The translations under genes and the position numbers were made by a program. The notes beneath the pieces were generated by a model. That model saw nothing but the letters and a program-made list of their open reading frames with translations, had not been told where the DNA came from and did no database searches. Shown here one piece after another: positions 1-6,691 of a DNA stretch of 14,308 nt. Source of the stretch: an uncultured bacterium. GTDB lineage: Bacteria; Patescibacteriota; Minisyncoccia; Spechtbacterales; HO2-43-30. How positions within the stretch are numbered: position 1 is the first letter of the stretch; the number at the start of each line of letters is the position of its first letter. Location: assembly GCA_913054525.1 (NCBI GenBank), contig CAJXHR010000004.1, positions 1 to 14,308 on the forward strand, in the 5' to 3' direction.

Positions 1-950
1 ATTTGTCCGTCCCTACAAAATACCGTTGTGTGCAAGCTCTGATAGCCATTGGGCTTGGGGAGGGCAATGTAGTCCTTTATTCTTCCCGGAAGCGGTTTCC
101 AAAGTTTGTGAATAACTCCTAAAGCGGCATAACAATCCTCTATGTCTTTTACTACTATCCTCATCGCGACAAGGTCATAAATCGCGTCCCAGTTCATACT
201 GGATTTTTTCAGTTTTTCGTAGAGCGACCAGTAATGCTTCGCGCGCGTCTGAATTTCTATAGGCCTTATGCTTTCTTTCCTAAGCTCACTCTGTACATAC
301 GGCTTTATTTCGCCAAGATATTTTTCACGTTCCGGATATTGTTCCTGAACTTTTTCCAGTATCATATTGTATTCCTGCGGGTAGCAGTATTTGAAGGCAA
401 GGTCCTCGATTTTTTTTGAAAATTCGCTTACTCCAAATCGAAAGGCAAGGGGGGCATATATTTCCAAACTTTCAAGCGCTATACGTTTTTGCTTAGCTGC
501 GGGAAGCGCGTCAAGGGTTTGAAGATTGTGATAGCGGTCCGCGAGCTTAATGAGGACGACTCGAAAATCCTGCGCCATCGCAAGGAGCATTTTGCGGAGA
601 TTTTCCGCATGTCGCGCAACGCCCCGGTATTTTATTTTTCCAAGTTTAGATACGCCTTCTACAAGGACGGTAATCTCTTCGCCAAATTTTGTTTCAAGAT
701 GATCTCTGGTTGCCTCCGTATCGTCCAGCACGTCATGAAGAAGTCCGGCCGCCACTGTCTTTGCGTCGGTTCGCATTTCCGAAAGCGTGAGCGCGGTGCT
801 GAGGGGATGGACAATATAATCCTCTCCGGATTCTCTCTTCTGTCCGCCATGCGCGTTTTTCGCGAATAAAAAAGCATCGGCAATCAGTTTTTTGTCGGTG
901 GGCTTATAGGGCTTCTGAATTTGCTTGAGAATCTCTTGACACTTGTCCAT
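1..950 (-). CDS. RelA/SpoT-family (p)ppGpp synthetase/hydrolase, partial (N-terminal 316 residues)
   Basis: Bifunctional-looking RSH enzyme that would make and degrade the alarmone (p)ppGpp in the cytoplasm. Starting at ATG 950-948, the translation shows an HD hydrolase domain: H48 in VHPLST, the H72-D73 pair in LHDVLDDT, and D138/N142 in LIKLADRYHN. The synthetase domain follows from about residue 230, with YDLVAMR near 258-264 and GRIKDYIALPKPNGYQSLHT at 289-308. The R-x-K-D form of that last motif is typical of bifunctional Rel/SpoT proteins, not of RelA-only synthetases, which carry E-x-D-D. The family's E-D hydrolase diad is D-D here (residues 76-77), a conservative change. The C-terminal TGS/ACT half lies off the left edge, so full length cannot be judged. 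No SD precedes the ATG; a promoter fits a leaderless transcript. Family assignment is firm; which activity dominates is not known. Confidence 0.95.
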   Translation of the reverse strand, partial: MDKCQEILKQIQKPYKPTDKKLIADAFLFAKNAHGGQKRESGEDYIVHPLSTALTLSEMRTDAKTVAAGLLHDVLDDTEATRDHLETKFGEEITVLVEGVSKLGKIKYRGVARHAENLRKMLLAMAQDFRVVLIKLADRYHNLQTLDALPAAKQKRIALESLEIYAPLAFRFGVSEFSKKIEDLAFKYCYPQEYNMILEKVQEQYPEREKYLGEIKPYVQSELRKESIRPIEIQTRAKHYWSLYEKLKKSSMNWDAIYDLVAMRIVVKDIEDCYAALGVIHKLWKPLPGRIKDYIALPKPNGYQSLHTTVFCRDGQ

Positions 951-956
951 ATTCGT

Positions 957-985
957 ACCATAATGCTACAAGTATATTTTGTAAA
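957..985 (-). promoter_or_regulatory. Predicted promoter of the RSH gene, leaderless geometry
   Basis: On the minus strand, TTTACA (985-980) is followed after 17 nt by TATGGT (962-957). The ATG (950-948) begins 6 nt after that -10 box, so a transcript starting at the usual distance would begin at or next to the start codon. The -10 is imperfect (4/6). The promoter lies just downstream of the topA terminator, which fits independent transcription of this gene. Confidence 0.45.
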
Positions 986-1019
986 TATAAAAAAGCAGTC
1001 CGAAGACCTTCGGGCTGCT
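986..1019 (-). terminator. Rho-independent terminator after topA
   Basis: An inverted repeat of about 12 bp (994-1005 with 1008-1019, one G-T pair) lies directly after the topA stop (1024-1022). On the minus strand it is followed by a T-run (993-986, complement of the A-tract). A T-rich tract on the other side could let it work in both directions. It closes the LCP-pth-mfd-dprA-topA block. Confidence 0.85.
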
Positions 1020-1021
1020 TT

Positions 1022-3049
1022 TTATTTTTTACATTCCTTGTTTGAGCACTTGATTTGTGGGGCCTTGCTCTTTTTGGAGAATTTTTCGACAAGCAGTGAG
1101 TCGCACTTATCGCAGCGCTCGCCGGTGGGCTTATCCCAGAGAGCGAAGTCGCAGTCGGGATAGCGATTGCAGGCGTAGAATATCTTTTTCCTCTTTGTCG
1201 TCTTTTGAATAAGATCACCTTGGATGCACTTGGGGCACTTGATACCAAGGTCAGTTTGTTTTTTTTCTAATGAATCCGTATGTTTGCATTCCGGGAAACC
1301 CGAGCAGGCGTAGAATTTTCCGAATCTCCCAAAGCGTATAATAAGATTCTTGCCGCATTTTGGGCATAGTTTGTCCGTTTCTTCCACGGGCATTTTTTTC
1401 TCTACTTCTTCGTATTTTTTTGCAAGCCGCTCCGCAAAGGGCTCGTAGAACTCTCTTATTATAGGCACCCATTTTTTTTTGCCATCCGCTATTTTATCAA
1501 GATCCTCTTCCATTTCCGCTGTAAAATGAATATCAACGATTCGGGGAAAATGCTCCACGAGCAAATCATTTACCGTGATGCCTATCTCTGTCGGGGCAAA
1601 TTTTTTCTGATCGTTTTTTTCCACATAATTTCTGTCCTGAATAGTCGAGATCGTCGGCGCGTACGTTGAAGGTCTGCCGATGCCGTTTTTTTCAAGTTCC
1701 TTGATGAGCGTTGCTTCGGAATATCGGGCAGGCGGCTGGGTGAAGTGTTGCGCGGGGGTTAGCTTTATCAACTCCAGAATTTCTTGTTCCGAAAGCTCCG
1801 GAAGTTCGTTTTCTTCAAATTTCATAGGATAGACCTTGAGAAATCCGTCAAATTTCAAAATAGACCCGTTAGACCGGAATGTATAAACGCCCCCAGATAT
1901 ATCAACTGTCGTCGCATCGAATATTGCCTGCGTCATTTGCGAAGCAACAAATCTTCGCCATATAAGGTCATACATTTTTTTCTGGCGCGAATCAAGCTTA
2001 AGGGAATCCGGATTTTTTTGTGGAGATGTCGGCCTTATTGCTTCATGTGCTTCCTGCGCCCCTTTTGATTTTGTTTTGAATTTACGAAAAAAATAATGTT
2101 TTGCGCCAAACTCTTTTTCTATATATTTTTTTGCCGCGGAGAGCGATTGCCCAGAAAGATTAACGGAGTCGGTCCTGTGATATGTAATGTGGCCATGCTC
2201 GTATAGCGCTTGGGCGATTGCCATCGTCATCCGCGAAGGCATACCGAATTTTTTGGACGCCTCCTGCTGTAGCGTGCTTGTCGTGAATGGGGGGAGGGGA
2301 TTGCGCCTTGTTTCTTTTCTCTCAATACTCTGGATCTTGTACTCCGCCCCCTCCAAATCCTTTAAAATTTTGTCGGAGTCTTCCTTTGCTTTTATCCCAA
2401 GCTTGGGTATCGCTTTACCGTTTTGGGCATGAAGACTTGCTGTAAAAGTTGTCGTATCTTTTTGAAGCTCAGCTTCGACGGTCCAGTATTCGTCGCTCTT
2501 GAAGTTTTCAATTTTTCTTTCGCGGTCAACTATTAGCCGCACAGTCACAGACTGTACGCGACCTGCGGAAAGTCCCCGAACAACTTTTTTCCAAAGAAAT
2601 GGCGAGAGCTTGTATCCTACAAGGCGATCAAGCACTCTGCGCGCCTGTTGGGCATCAACTAAGTTCATATCAATCTCACGAGGATTTTTAAGGGCCTCCT
2701 CAATAGCGCTTTTTGTAATCTCATGAAAAACAATTCTTTGAGTTTTTTTATCGTCAAGTTTGAGCGCCTGAGCAAGATGCCAGGATATTGCTTCCCCCTC
2801 CCTGTCTTCATCTGTCGCAAGTATGACCATATCCGCATTTTTGAGTTCTTTTTTGAGTTCCTTCAAGTGGGGCTGGGCTTTTCTTGGCACGACATAATGC
2901 GGCTCAAAATCGTGTTCCGTATCTATGCCAAGATCGCTTTTCGGAAGATCCCTGATATGCCCAAACGAAGAAAGCACGACATAGTCGTTTGGGAGAAAAT
3001 TTTGAATTGTACGGGATTTAGTGGGGGACTCAACTATGACGAGGTTCAT
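1022..3049 (-). CDS. topA: DNA topoisomerase I (type IA)
   Basis: Relaxes negative supercoils by passing a strand through a transient single-strand break. The 675 residues begin with the Toprim domain (MNLVIVESPTK, catalytic E7) and carry the metal-binding D-x-D-x-E set at D80, D82 and E84 in ATDEDREGE. The active-site tyrosine is Y290 in HITYHRTDS. GIGRPSTYAPTI at about 457-468 is typical of the family core. The C-terminus holds three four-cysteine zinc ribbons: C562/C565/C582/C588, C605/C608/C627/C633 and C646/C649/C668/C673. Length matches Firmicute-type TopA (about 690) and is shorter than the E. coli enzyme. The ATG lies 7 nt after the dprA stop, with a weak AAAGG just upstream that overlaps this stop, so translation is probably coupled. 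dprA-topA is a common bacterial pairing. Confidence 0.98.
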   Translation of the reverse strand: MNLVIVESPTKSRTIQNFLPNDYVVLSSFGHIRDLPKSDLGIDTEHDFEPHYVVPRKAQPHLKELKKELKNADMVILATDEDREGEAISWHLAQALKLDDKKTQRIVFHEITKSAIEEALKNPREIDMNLVDAQQARRVLDRLVGYKLSPFLWKKVVRGLSAGRVQSVTVRLIVDRERKIENFKSDEYWTVEAELQKDTTTFTASLHAQNGKAIPKLGIKAKEDSDKILKDLEGAEYKIQSIERKETRRNPLPPFTTSTLQQEASKKFGMPSRMTMAIAQALYEHGHITYHRTDSVNLSGQSLSAAKKYIEKEFGAKHYFFRKFKTKSKGAQEAHEAIRPTSPQKNPDSLKLDSRQKKMYDLIWRRFVASQMTQAIFDATTVDISGGVYTFRSNGSILKFDGFLKVYPMKFEENELPELSEQEILELIKLTPAQHFTQPPARYSEATLIKELEKNGIGRPSTYAPTISTIQDRNYVEKNDQKKFAPTEIGITVNDLLVEHFPRIVDIHFTAEMEEDLDKIADGKKKWVPIIREFYEPFAERLAKKYEEVEKKMPVEETDKLCPKCGKNLIIRFGRFGKFYACSGFPECKHTDSLEKKQTDLGIKCPKCIQGDLIQKTTKRKKIFYACNRYPDCDFALWDKPTGERCDKCDSLLVEKFSKKSKAPQIKCSNKECKK

Positions 3050-3056
3050 ATACCTT

Positions 3057-3974
3057 TTATGTTAGCACATAATAATCTCCGCCCAAATTTTTTATTTTTT
3101 CATCAAGCTCCATTTCGGTAAGAGTCGATGATGTCTCGGGCGCGGAAAGTTTTGATTTTTGGACAATGGAATCAATATGCACTCCTGCTCCTTTTTTGTC
3201 AAGTAGGGTGTCTATAATTTTCTGCTCGATGGGATTTTTGGCTATTATCTTATTCGATACTTCTTCCGGAATCGCAAGGTTTAGCTCTTCCAGTATGTCC
3301 TCTGCGCAGGTTACGGCCTTGGCTCCCTGCTTGATAAGGTTGTTGGAGCCGACCGAGGTCTCCCAAAATAGCCCCCCCGGCACGGCAAAAACCTCTCTGT
3401 TTTGCTCAAGCGCGAAGTTTGCTGTAATGAGCGACCCGCCTCTTTCTTTTGATTCTATGACAACGACTCCGAGCGACAACCCCGAGATAACCCTGTTTCT
3501 CTGTGGGAAATAAAATGTTTCTGATCTTGCGTACGGGTCAAATTCGCTTATTACAGCACCGTGCTTTTCGATTTCACGCGCAAGGGCCTTATTGCTGCTT
3601 GGATACACAACGCTTTCATCAATTCCCGACCCCACTACCGCGATTGTCTCTCCCCCTGCTTCAAGGGCCGCTTTGTGCGCCTCCGAATCAATGCCGATAG
3701 CCATGCCACTTACTATTACACAGTCAGCTCGCACAAGCCCCTTTACAATGTGCTCTGTGACTCTTTTGCCATACGGCGTGCATCTGCGAGTGCCTACAAT
3801 GCCGATCATCGGCTTATTCTTTGGAATATGCCCCCGAACATACAAAGCCGCAGGAGGACTCGCAATCTCCCGTAAGCTCGCAGGATACTGCTCGTTGTTT
3901 ATATTTATTGCGGGATACTCACTTTTTTCTTGCTTCTTAAGCATTGTTTTTACTATATATACTAATCGCCTCAT
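3057..3974 (-). CDS. dprA: DNA-processing protein DprA (Smf)
   Basis: DprA loads RecA onto incoming single-stranded DNA during natural transformation. In Patescibacteria it accompanies com-type DNA uptake. Residue numbers below start at the TTG 3980-3978 that opens the frame. The Rossmann-like domain begins at IGIVGTRR (59-66) and includes SGMAIGIDSEAH (91-102), the hallmark FPQRNRVISGLS (158-169) and the ERGGSLITANFALEQNR stretch (179-195). A C-terminal winged-helix (DprA_WH) spans about 250-305. The SAM-like N-terminal domain of longer homologues is missing. No candidate start has an SD: TTG 3980-3978, ATG 3974-3972 and ATG 3944-3942. I use the first ATG, 15 nt after the mfd stop, but the later ATG gives a more DprA-like N-terminus. 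The gene is co-directional between mfd and topA, presumably in one operon. Confidence 0.95.
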   Translation of the reverse strand: MRRLVYIVKTMLKKQEKSEYPAININNEQYPASLREIASPPAALYVRGHIPKNKPMIGIVGTRRCTPYGKRVTEHIVKGLVRADCVIVSGMAIGIDSEAHKAALEAGGETIAVVGSGIDESVVYPSSNKALAREIEKHGAVISEFDPYARSETFYFPQRNRVISGLSLGVVVIESKERGGSLITANFALEQNREVFAVPGGLFWETSVGSNNLIKQGAKAVTCAEDILEELNLAIPEEVSNKIIAKNPIEQKIIDTLLDKKGAGVHIDSIVQKSKLSAPETSSTLTEMELDEKIKNLGGDYYVLT

Positions 3975-3989
3975 CCGCAAATGAAGCGA

Positions 3990-5951
3990 TTATAAGGCGT
4001 TTTTTAATTCTTCCACTGCCTCATTCAACATCTGGCAATATAGATTGAGGCCGACGCGGTTTATGGAACCCGACTGATCGCGGCCGAGGATGTTGCCCGC
4101 GCCGCGTATCTCAAGATCGCGTTTTGCGATTTCGTATCCCGCGCCAAGGCCTTGATATTTTTTGAGTGTCTCAAGACGCCTTTTTCCTATTTCAGTAAGC
4201 CGTTTAGGGGAATAAAGGAAATAAGCGAATGCCTGCCTGTCGCTCCGTCCGATGCGGCCCCTAAGCTGATGGGCCTGGGCAAGCCCGAGGCGCGAGGCAT
4301 CTTCCACGATAAGAGTATTTACATTGGAGAGATCAAGCCCATTTTCAATGATTGTTGTCGCGACAAGTATATCTGTTTTTCTGTTTCGGAAATCATCTAT
4401 TATTTCTATAAGCTGTTGATCGGGGAGCTTCGCGTGGGCAACCGCAATGCGCGTGCCTAGAGGCGCCAAACTCGCGATTTTCAACCGGGCCGATTCAATG
4501 GTAGAGATGCGGTTGTGCAGATAATATACCTGCCCTCCGCGGGCAAGCTCTTTGCGGATTGCCTTTTGCGCGAGTTTCTTTGACCGCGGCATCACATATG
4601 TCTTAATCGGCCGGCGGTTGAGAGGCGGGGTTTGTATGTTGCTGATATTTTTGAGCCCCGCAAGAGAAAAGTAAAGCGTCCTTGGTATGGGTGTTGCCGA
4701 GAGGGAAAGGACATCAATGTCCGCCCGCATACTCTTGAGTTTTTCCTTTTGCTTTACTCCGAAGCGCTGTTCTTCGTCCAATATGAGCAGGCCGAGATTT
4801 TTGAATCCTATGTCTTTTTGAAGAAGCCGGTGAGTTCCGATGACAATGTCTATCTCGCCGTTTTTTAATTCTTCTGTAATATTTTTTTGCTCCGTACCGG
4901 ACTGCACGCGGCTTAACAGCGATATTTTTATTGGAAATTTATCAAAGCGTGAACTGAAGGTTTGAAAATGCTGCCAGGCAAGTATAGTTGTCGGCGCGAC
5001 AAGCGCTACCTGCCTGCCTGATATCGCAGCGGCAGCTGCCGCTCGTATCGCAACTTCTGTTTTTCCAAACCCTACATCTCCGCAAACAAGACGGTCCATG
5101 GGGACGGGTGTCCTCATGTCGTTTGCAATTTCTTCTATCGCCTTTTTTTGGTCAGAGGTCTCCTCAAATTCAAACCCCTGTTCTATTTGAGTAAGCATTT
5201 CATCGCGGGTTTCATATGGAGGCCTTTCGGCGAGCTCGCGCTCGGCATATATTTTCAAAAGTTCTTTTGCGGTTTTGATAATGTCTTCTTTTATTTTGCG
5301 CTTAGTCCTGTGCCAGAGGTTCCCCCCAAGGCGATAGATTGTCGGCGTAGAAAACCCTATATATGGGGAAAGTTTGTGGGATACTTCTTCCGGAACTGTG
5401 AGCTTGTCGCCGGCGGCATACTCCAATATATAGCCGTCTTCTCTTTTGAGAAATTTTCCGATGCCATGATCCAGGTGCACAATATAGTCGCCTTCTTTAA
5501 GGTTTTCCAAGTCCGCGGGAATTTCTCTGCGCCTTTGCTTGTCTTTATATATTATTTTTCCAAGCGGAGTTTCGGGAGCTTCGTTCTGTATTGATTGTAA
5601 TTCCTCAATGCTTTCTATGGTGTTGCCGTCGAATTCTATGCGATAGGCGCAGGGTGTATTAATAGGGAATATGGTGACTGTTCCTCCAATTTGTGAAAAC
5701 TCTCCGGGGAGCTCTATTTTTTGATATTTTTCGTATCCAAAATCGGAAAGTTTTCGTAAAAGTTCCGAAAGCATGATTTGCTGGCCGCTTTCTATAAGGA
5801 TTGTATTCTTTTGCCAGAACCCCGCGGCCGCATCGGGGCGGGTTCGCGCTTTTTCTATATGCCTCTTATTCTTTTCAAACCAAACAAACCCTTTTTTCAA
5901 AATAAGGGGGGTGAGCGCCACGACTAGTACATGGTCTGTTGACTTTTTCAC
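3990..5951 (-). CDS. mfd: Transcription-repair coupling factor Mfd, shortened core form
   Basis: Mfd is a DNA translocase that pushes stalled RNA polymerase off lesions. This copy has 653 residues against about 1150 in the family. Residues 60-125 match only the end of the UvrB-like module (LPGEFSQIGGTVTIFP, YRIEFDGNTIESI). The CarD-like RNA-polymerase-interacting domain follows at about 148-215 (GDYIVHLDHGIGKF). The helicase then runs with Walker A GDVGFGKT at 291-298, LDEEQRFG (391-398), SATPIPRT, and the translocation region ending in DLEIRGAGNILGRDQSG. The protein stops right after LNEAVEELKNAL, where the autoinhibitory D7 domain would begin. Domains 1a and 2 (UvrA binding) are also absent. 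The start is GTG 5951-5949; an in-frame TAA lies three codons upstream, so no longer N-terminus exists in this frame. Helicase residues are intact, so it is not an obvious pseudogene. Confidence 0.93.
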   Translation of the reverse strand: MKKSTDHVLVVALTPLILKKGFVWFEKNKRHIEKARTRPDAAAGFWQKNTILIESGQQIMLSELLRKLSDFGYEKYQKIELPGEFSQIGGTVTIFPINTPCAYRIEFDGNTIESIEELQSIQNEAPETPLGKIIYKDKQRRREIPADLENLKEGDYIVHLDHGIGKFLKREDGYILEYAAGDKLTVPEEVSHKLSPYIGFSTPTIYRLGGNLWHRTKRKIKEDIIKTAKELLKIYAERELAERPPYETRDEMLTQIEQGFEFEETSDQKKAIEEIANDMRTPVPMDRLVCGDVGFGKTEVAIRAAAAAAISGRQVALVAPTTILAWQHFQTFSSRFDKFPIKISLLSRVQSGTEQKNITEELKNGEIDIVIGTHRLLQKDIGFKNLGLLILDEEQRFGVKQKEKLKSMRADIDVLSLSATPIPRTLYFSLAGLKNISNIQTPPLNRRPIKTYVMPRSKKLAQKAIRKELARGGQVYYLHNRISTIESARLKIASLAPLGTRIAVAHAKLPDQQLIEIIDDFRNRKTDILVATTIIENGLDLSNVNTLIVEDASRLGLAQAHQLRGRIGRSDRQAFAYFLYSPKRLTEIGKRRLETLKKYQGLGAGYEIAKRDLEIRGAGNILGRDQSGSINRVGLNLYCQMLNEAVEELKNAL

Positions 5952-5967
5952 GTGTAGTAGTTACACT
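5939..5967 (+). promoter_or_regulatory. Predicted sigma70-type promoter for the plus-strand ncRNA
   Basis: TTGACT (5939-5944), a 17-nt spacer, then TACACT (5962-5967). The start point would fall near 5974, shortly before the 21-bp stem of the predicted RNA. The -35 lies inside the first codons of the divergent mfd gene. The -10 matches only 4/6, so this rests mainly on the position, spacing and the RNA structure downstream. Confidence 0.5.
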
Positions 5968-5972
5968 ACTAC
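5954..5972. repeat. Perfect inverted repeat overlapping the ncRNA -10 and the mfd 5' leader
   Basis: GTAGTAGT (5954-5961), TAC, ACTACTAC (5965-5972): two perfect 8-bp arms around a 3-nt centre. The plus-strand -10 box TACACT straddles the centre and right arm. On the minus strand the same sequence would form a hairpin ending 2 nt before the mfd GTG. It could be a repressor operator, an RNA hairpin controlling mfd translation, or both. Confidence 0.6.
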
Positions 5973-5973
5973 G

Positions 5974-6099
5974 TTCATAACAAAATGTCCATTATACTGC
6001 CTGCGAGAGCGAAATCTGGGTGATCCCTCCTTCAACTCAGCAGAGTAGCGTGTTTTAGGGTTTTCCCTAGAATTCGCAGGTAGTGTAGTGGACTTTTTT
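5974..6099 (+). ncRNA. Predicted structured small RNA between pth and mfd, family not recognised
   Basis: 5987-6007 pairs with 6073-6093 over 21 consecutive positions. Four pairs are U-G/G-U on the plus strand (5992-6088, 5995-6085, 5999-6081, 6007-6073); on the minus strand they would be A-C mismatches, so the transcribed strand is plus. The stem is followed at once by six Ts (6094-6099), an intrinsic-terminator end, and preceded by a TTGACT-N17-TACACT promoter. Inside are two hairpins. P2 is CUGGGU/ACUCAG (6016-6021 with 6035-6040) with a 13-nt loop containing CCCUCCUU. P3 is an 8-9 bp hairpin capped by UUUU (6052-6060 with 6065-6073). Together they make a three-way junction. No open reading frame of note is present. 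Transcription is predicted, not shown; a mobile inverted-repeat element is the main alternative. Confidence 0.65.
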
Positions 6100-6691
6100 A
6101 TTTTGCGTTGTATACGCCTGCGGATTTTTCCACGCTCTTCTCTAGGGCGTGGAGTATGGCGTCTTTACATGTTTTAATTGCTTTTTTAAATACGGCCTGA
6201 TCGCTCTTGCCTACCGGAGAGGCGACAAATTTGTTCATGAGCGCTTTGGATCTTTTTACAGCCAGGCGCTTGGGGCGGATGCCTATGCGGAAGCGGACGA
6301 AGTTTTTTGTTTTGAGCTTTCGTATGATATCCTCCACGCCCTTGTGGCCGGCCGAGCCGCGGTTTCTTACAATCTTTATTTTCCCAAGATCAAGGTCAAC
6401 ATCATCGTGGATTACCCAGACGCTTTGGGGAGGTATCTTGTGGTACGAGGCGAGTGCTTTTACTGCTTCGCCGGACTTATTCATAAATGTCAGGGGCTTT
6501 GCAAGGATTATTTTTTTACTCCCAATCTTTTCTTCGGCAATTTCGGATTTAAATTTTTTGTTGGCTGTAAATTCTAAGCCATAAGCTTTAAGCATGTCAT
6601 CTACAACCAAAAATCCTGCATTGTGCGGCGTATTCGTGTATTGTTCGCCAGGATTCCCCAGGCCGACTATAAGTATAGTATTTTTACTCAT
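6098..6691 (-). CDS. pth: Peptidyl-tRNA hydrolase
   Basis: Cleaves peptidyl-tRNA released from ribosomes prematurely, recycling tRNA in the cytoplasm. The 197 residues are the usual Pth length. Catalytic H23 lies in TPHNAGF, N13 in GLGNPGEQY, N71 in LTFMNKSGEAV and D96 in IHDDVDLDLG; these match E. coli H20, N10, N68 and D93. The position equivalent to E. coli N114 (GHNG) is K117 here (GHKGVED), which may alter peptide clamping. The ATG (6691-6689) overlaps the end of the LCP gene by 8 nt, so the two are co-transcribed and probably translationally coupled. No SD is visible. The stop codon (6100-6098) overlaps the T-tract of the opposing ncRNA. Confidence 0.97.
   Translation of the reverse strand: MSKNTILIVGLGNPGEQYTNTPHNAGFLVVDDMLKAYGLEFTANKKFKSEIAEEKIGSKKIILAKPLTFMNKSGEAVKALASYHKIPPQSVWVIHDDVDLDLGKIKIVRNRGSAGHKGVEDIIRKLKTKNFVRFRIGIRPKRLAVKRSKALMNKFVASPVGKSDQAVFKKAIKTCKDAILHALEKSVEKSAGVYNAK

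Noticed and set aside
5987..6093. 5S rRNA: the size is similar and fragments such as CAACUCAG resemble loop C
   Set aside because: The closing stem is one continuous 21-bp helix, leaving no loop A/helix II arrangement, and there is no helix IV-loop E region. The resemblance is local only.
5987..6093. Miniature inverted-repeat transposable element
   Set aside because: No target-site duplication at the ends, and the mismatches are all G-U compatible on one strand. Copy number in the genome could not be checked, so it remains an alternative, not the call.
5974..6099. SRP (4.5S) RNA or 6S RNA
   Set aside because: No SRP domain IV signature (GGAA-type tetraloop with the asymmetric loop) and no long helix with a central open bubble as in 6S.
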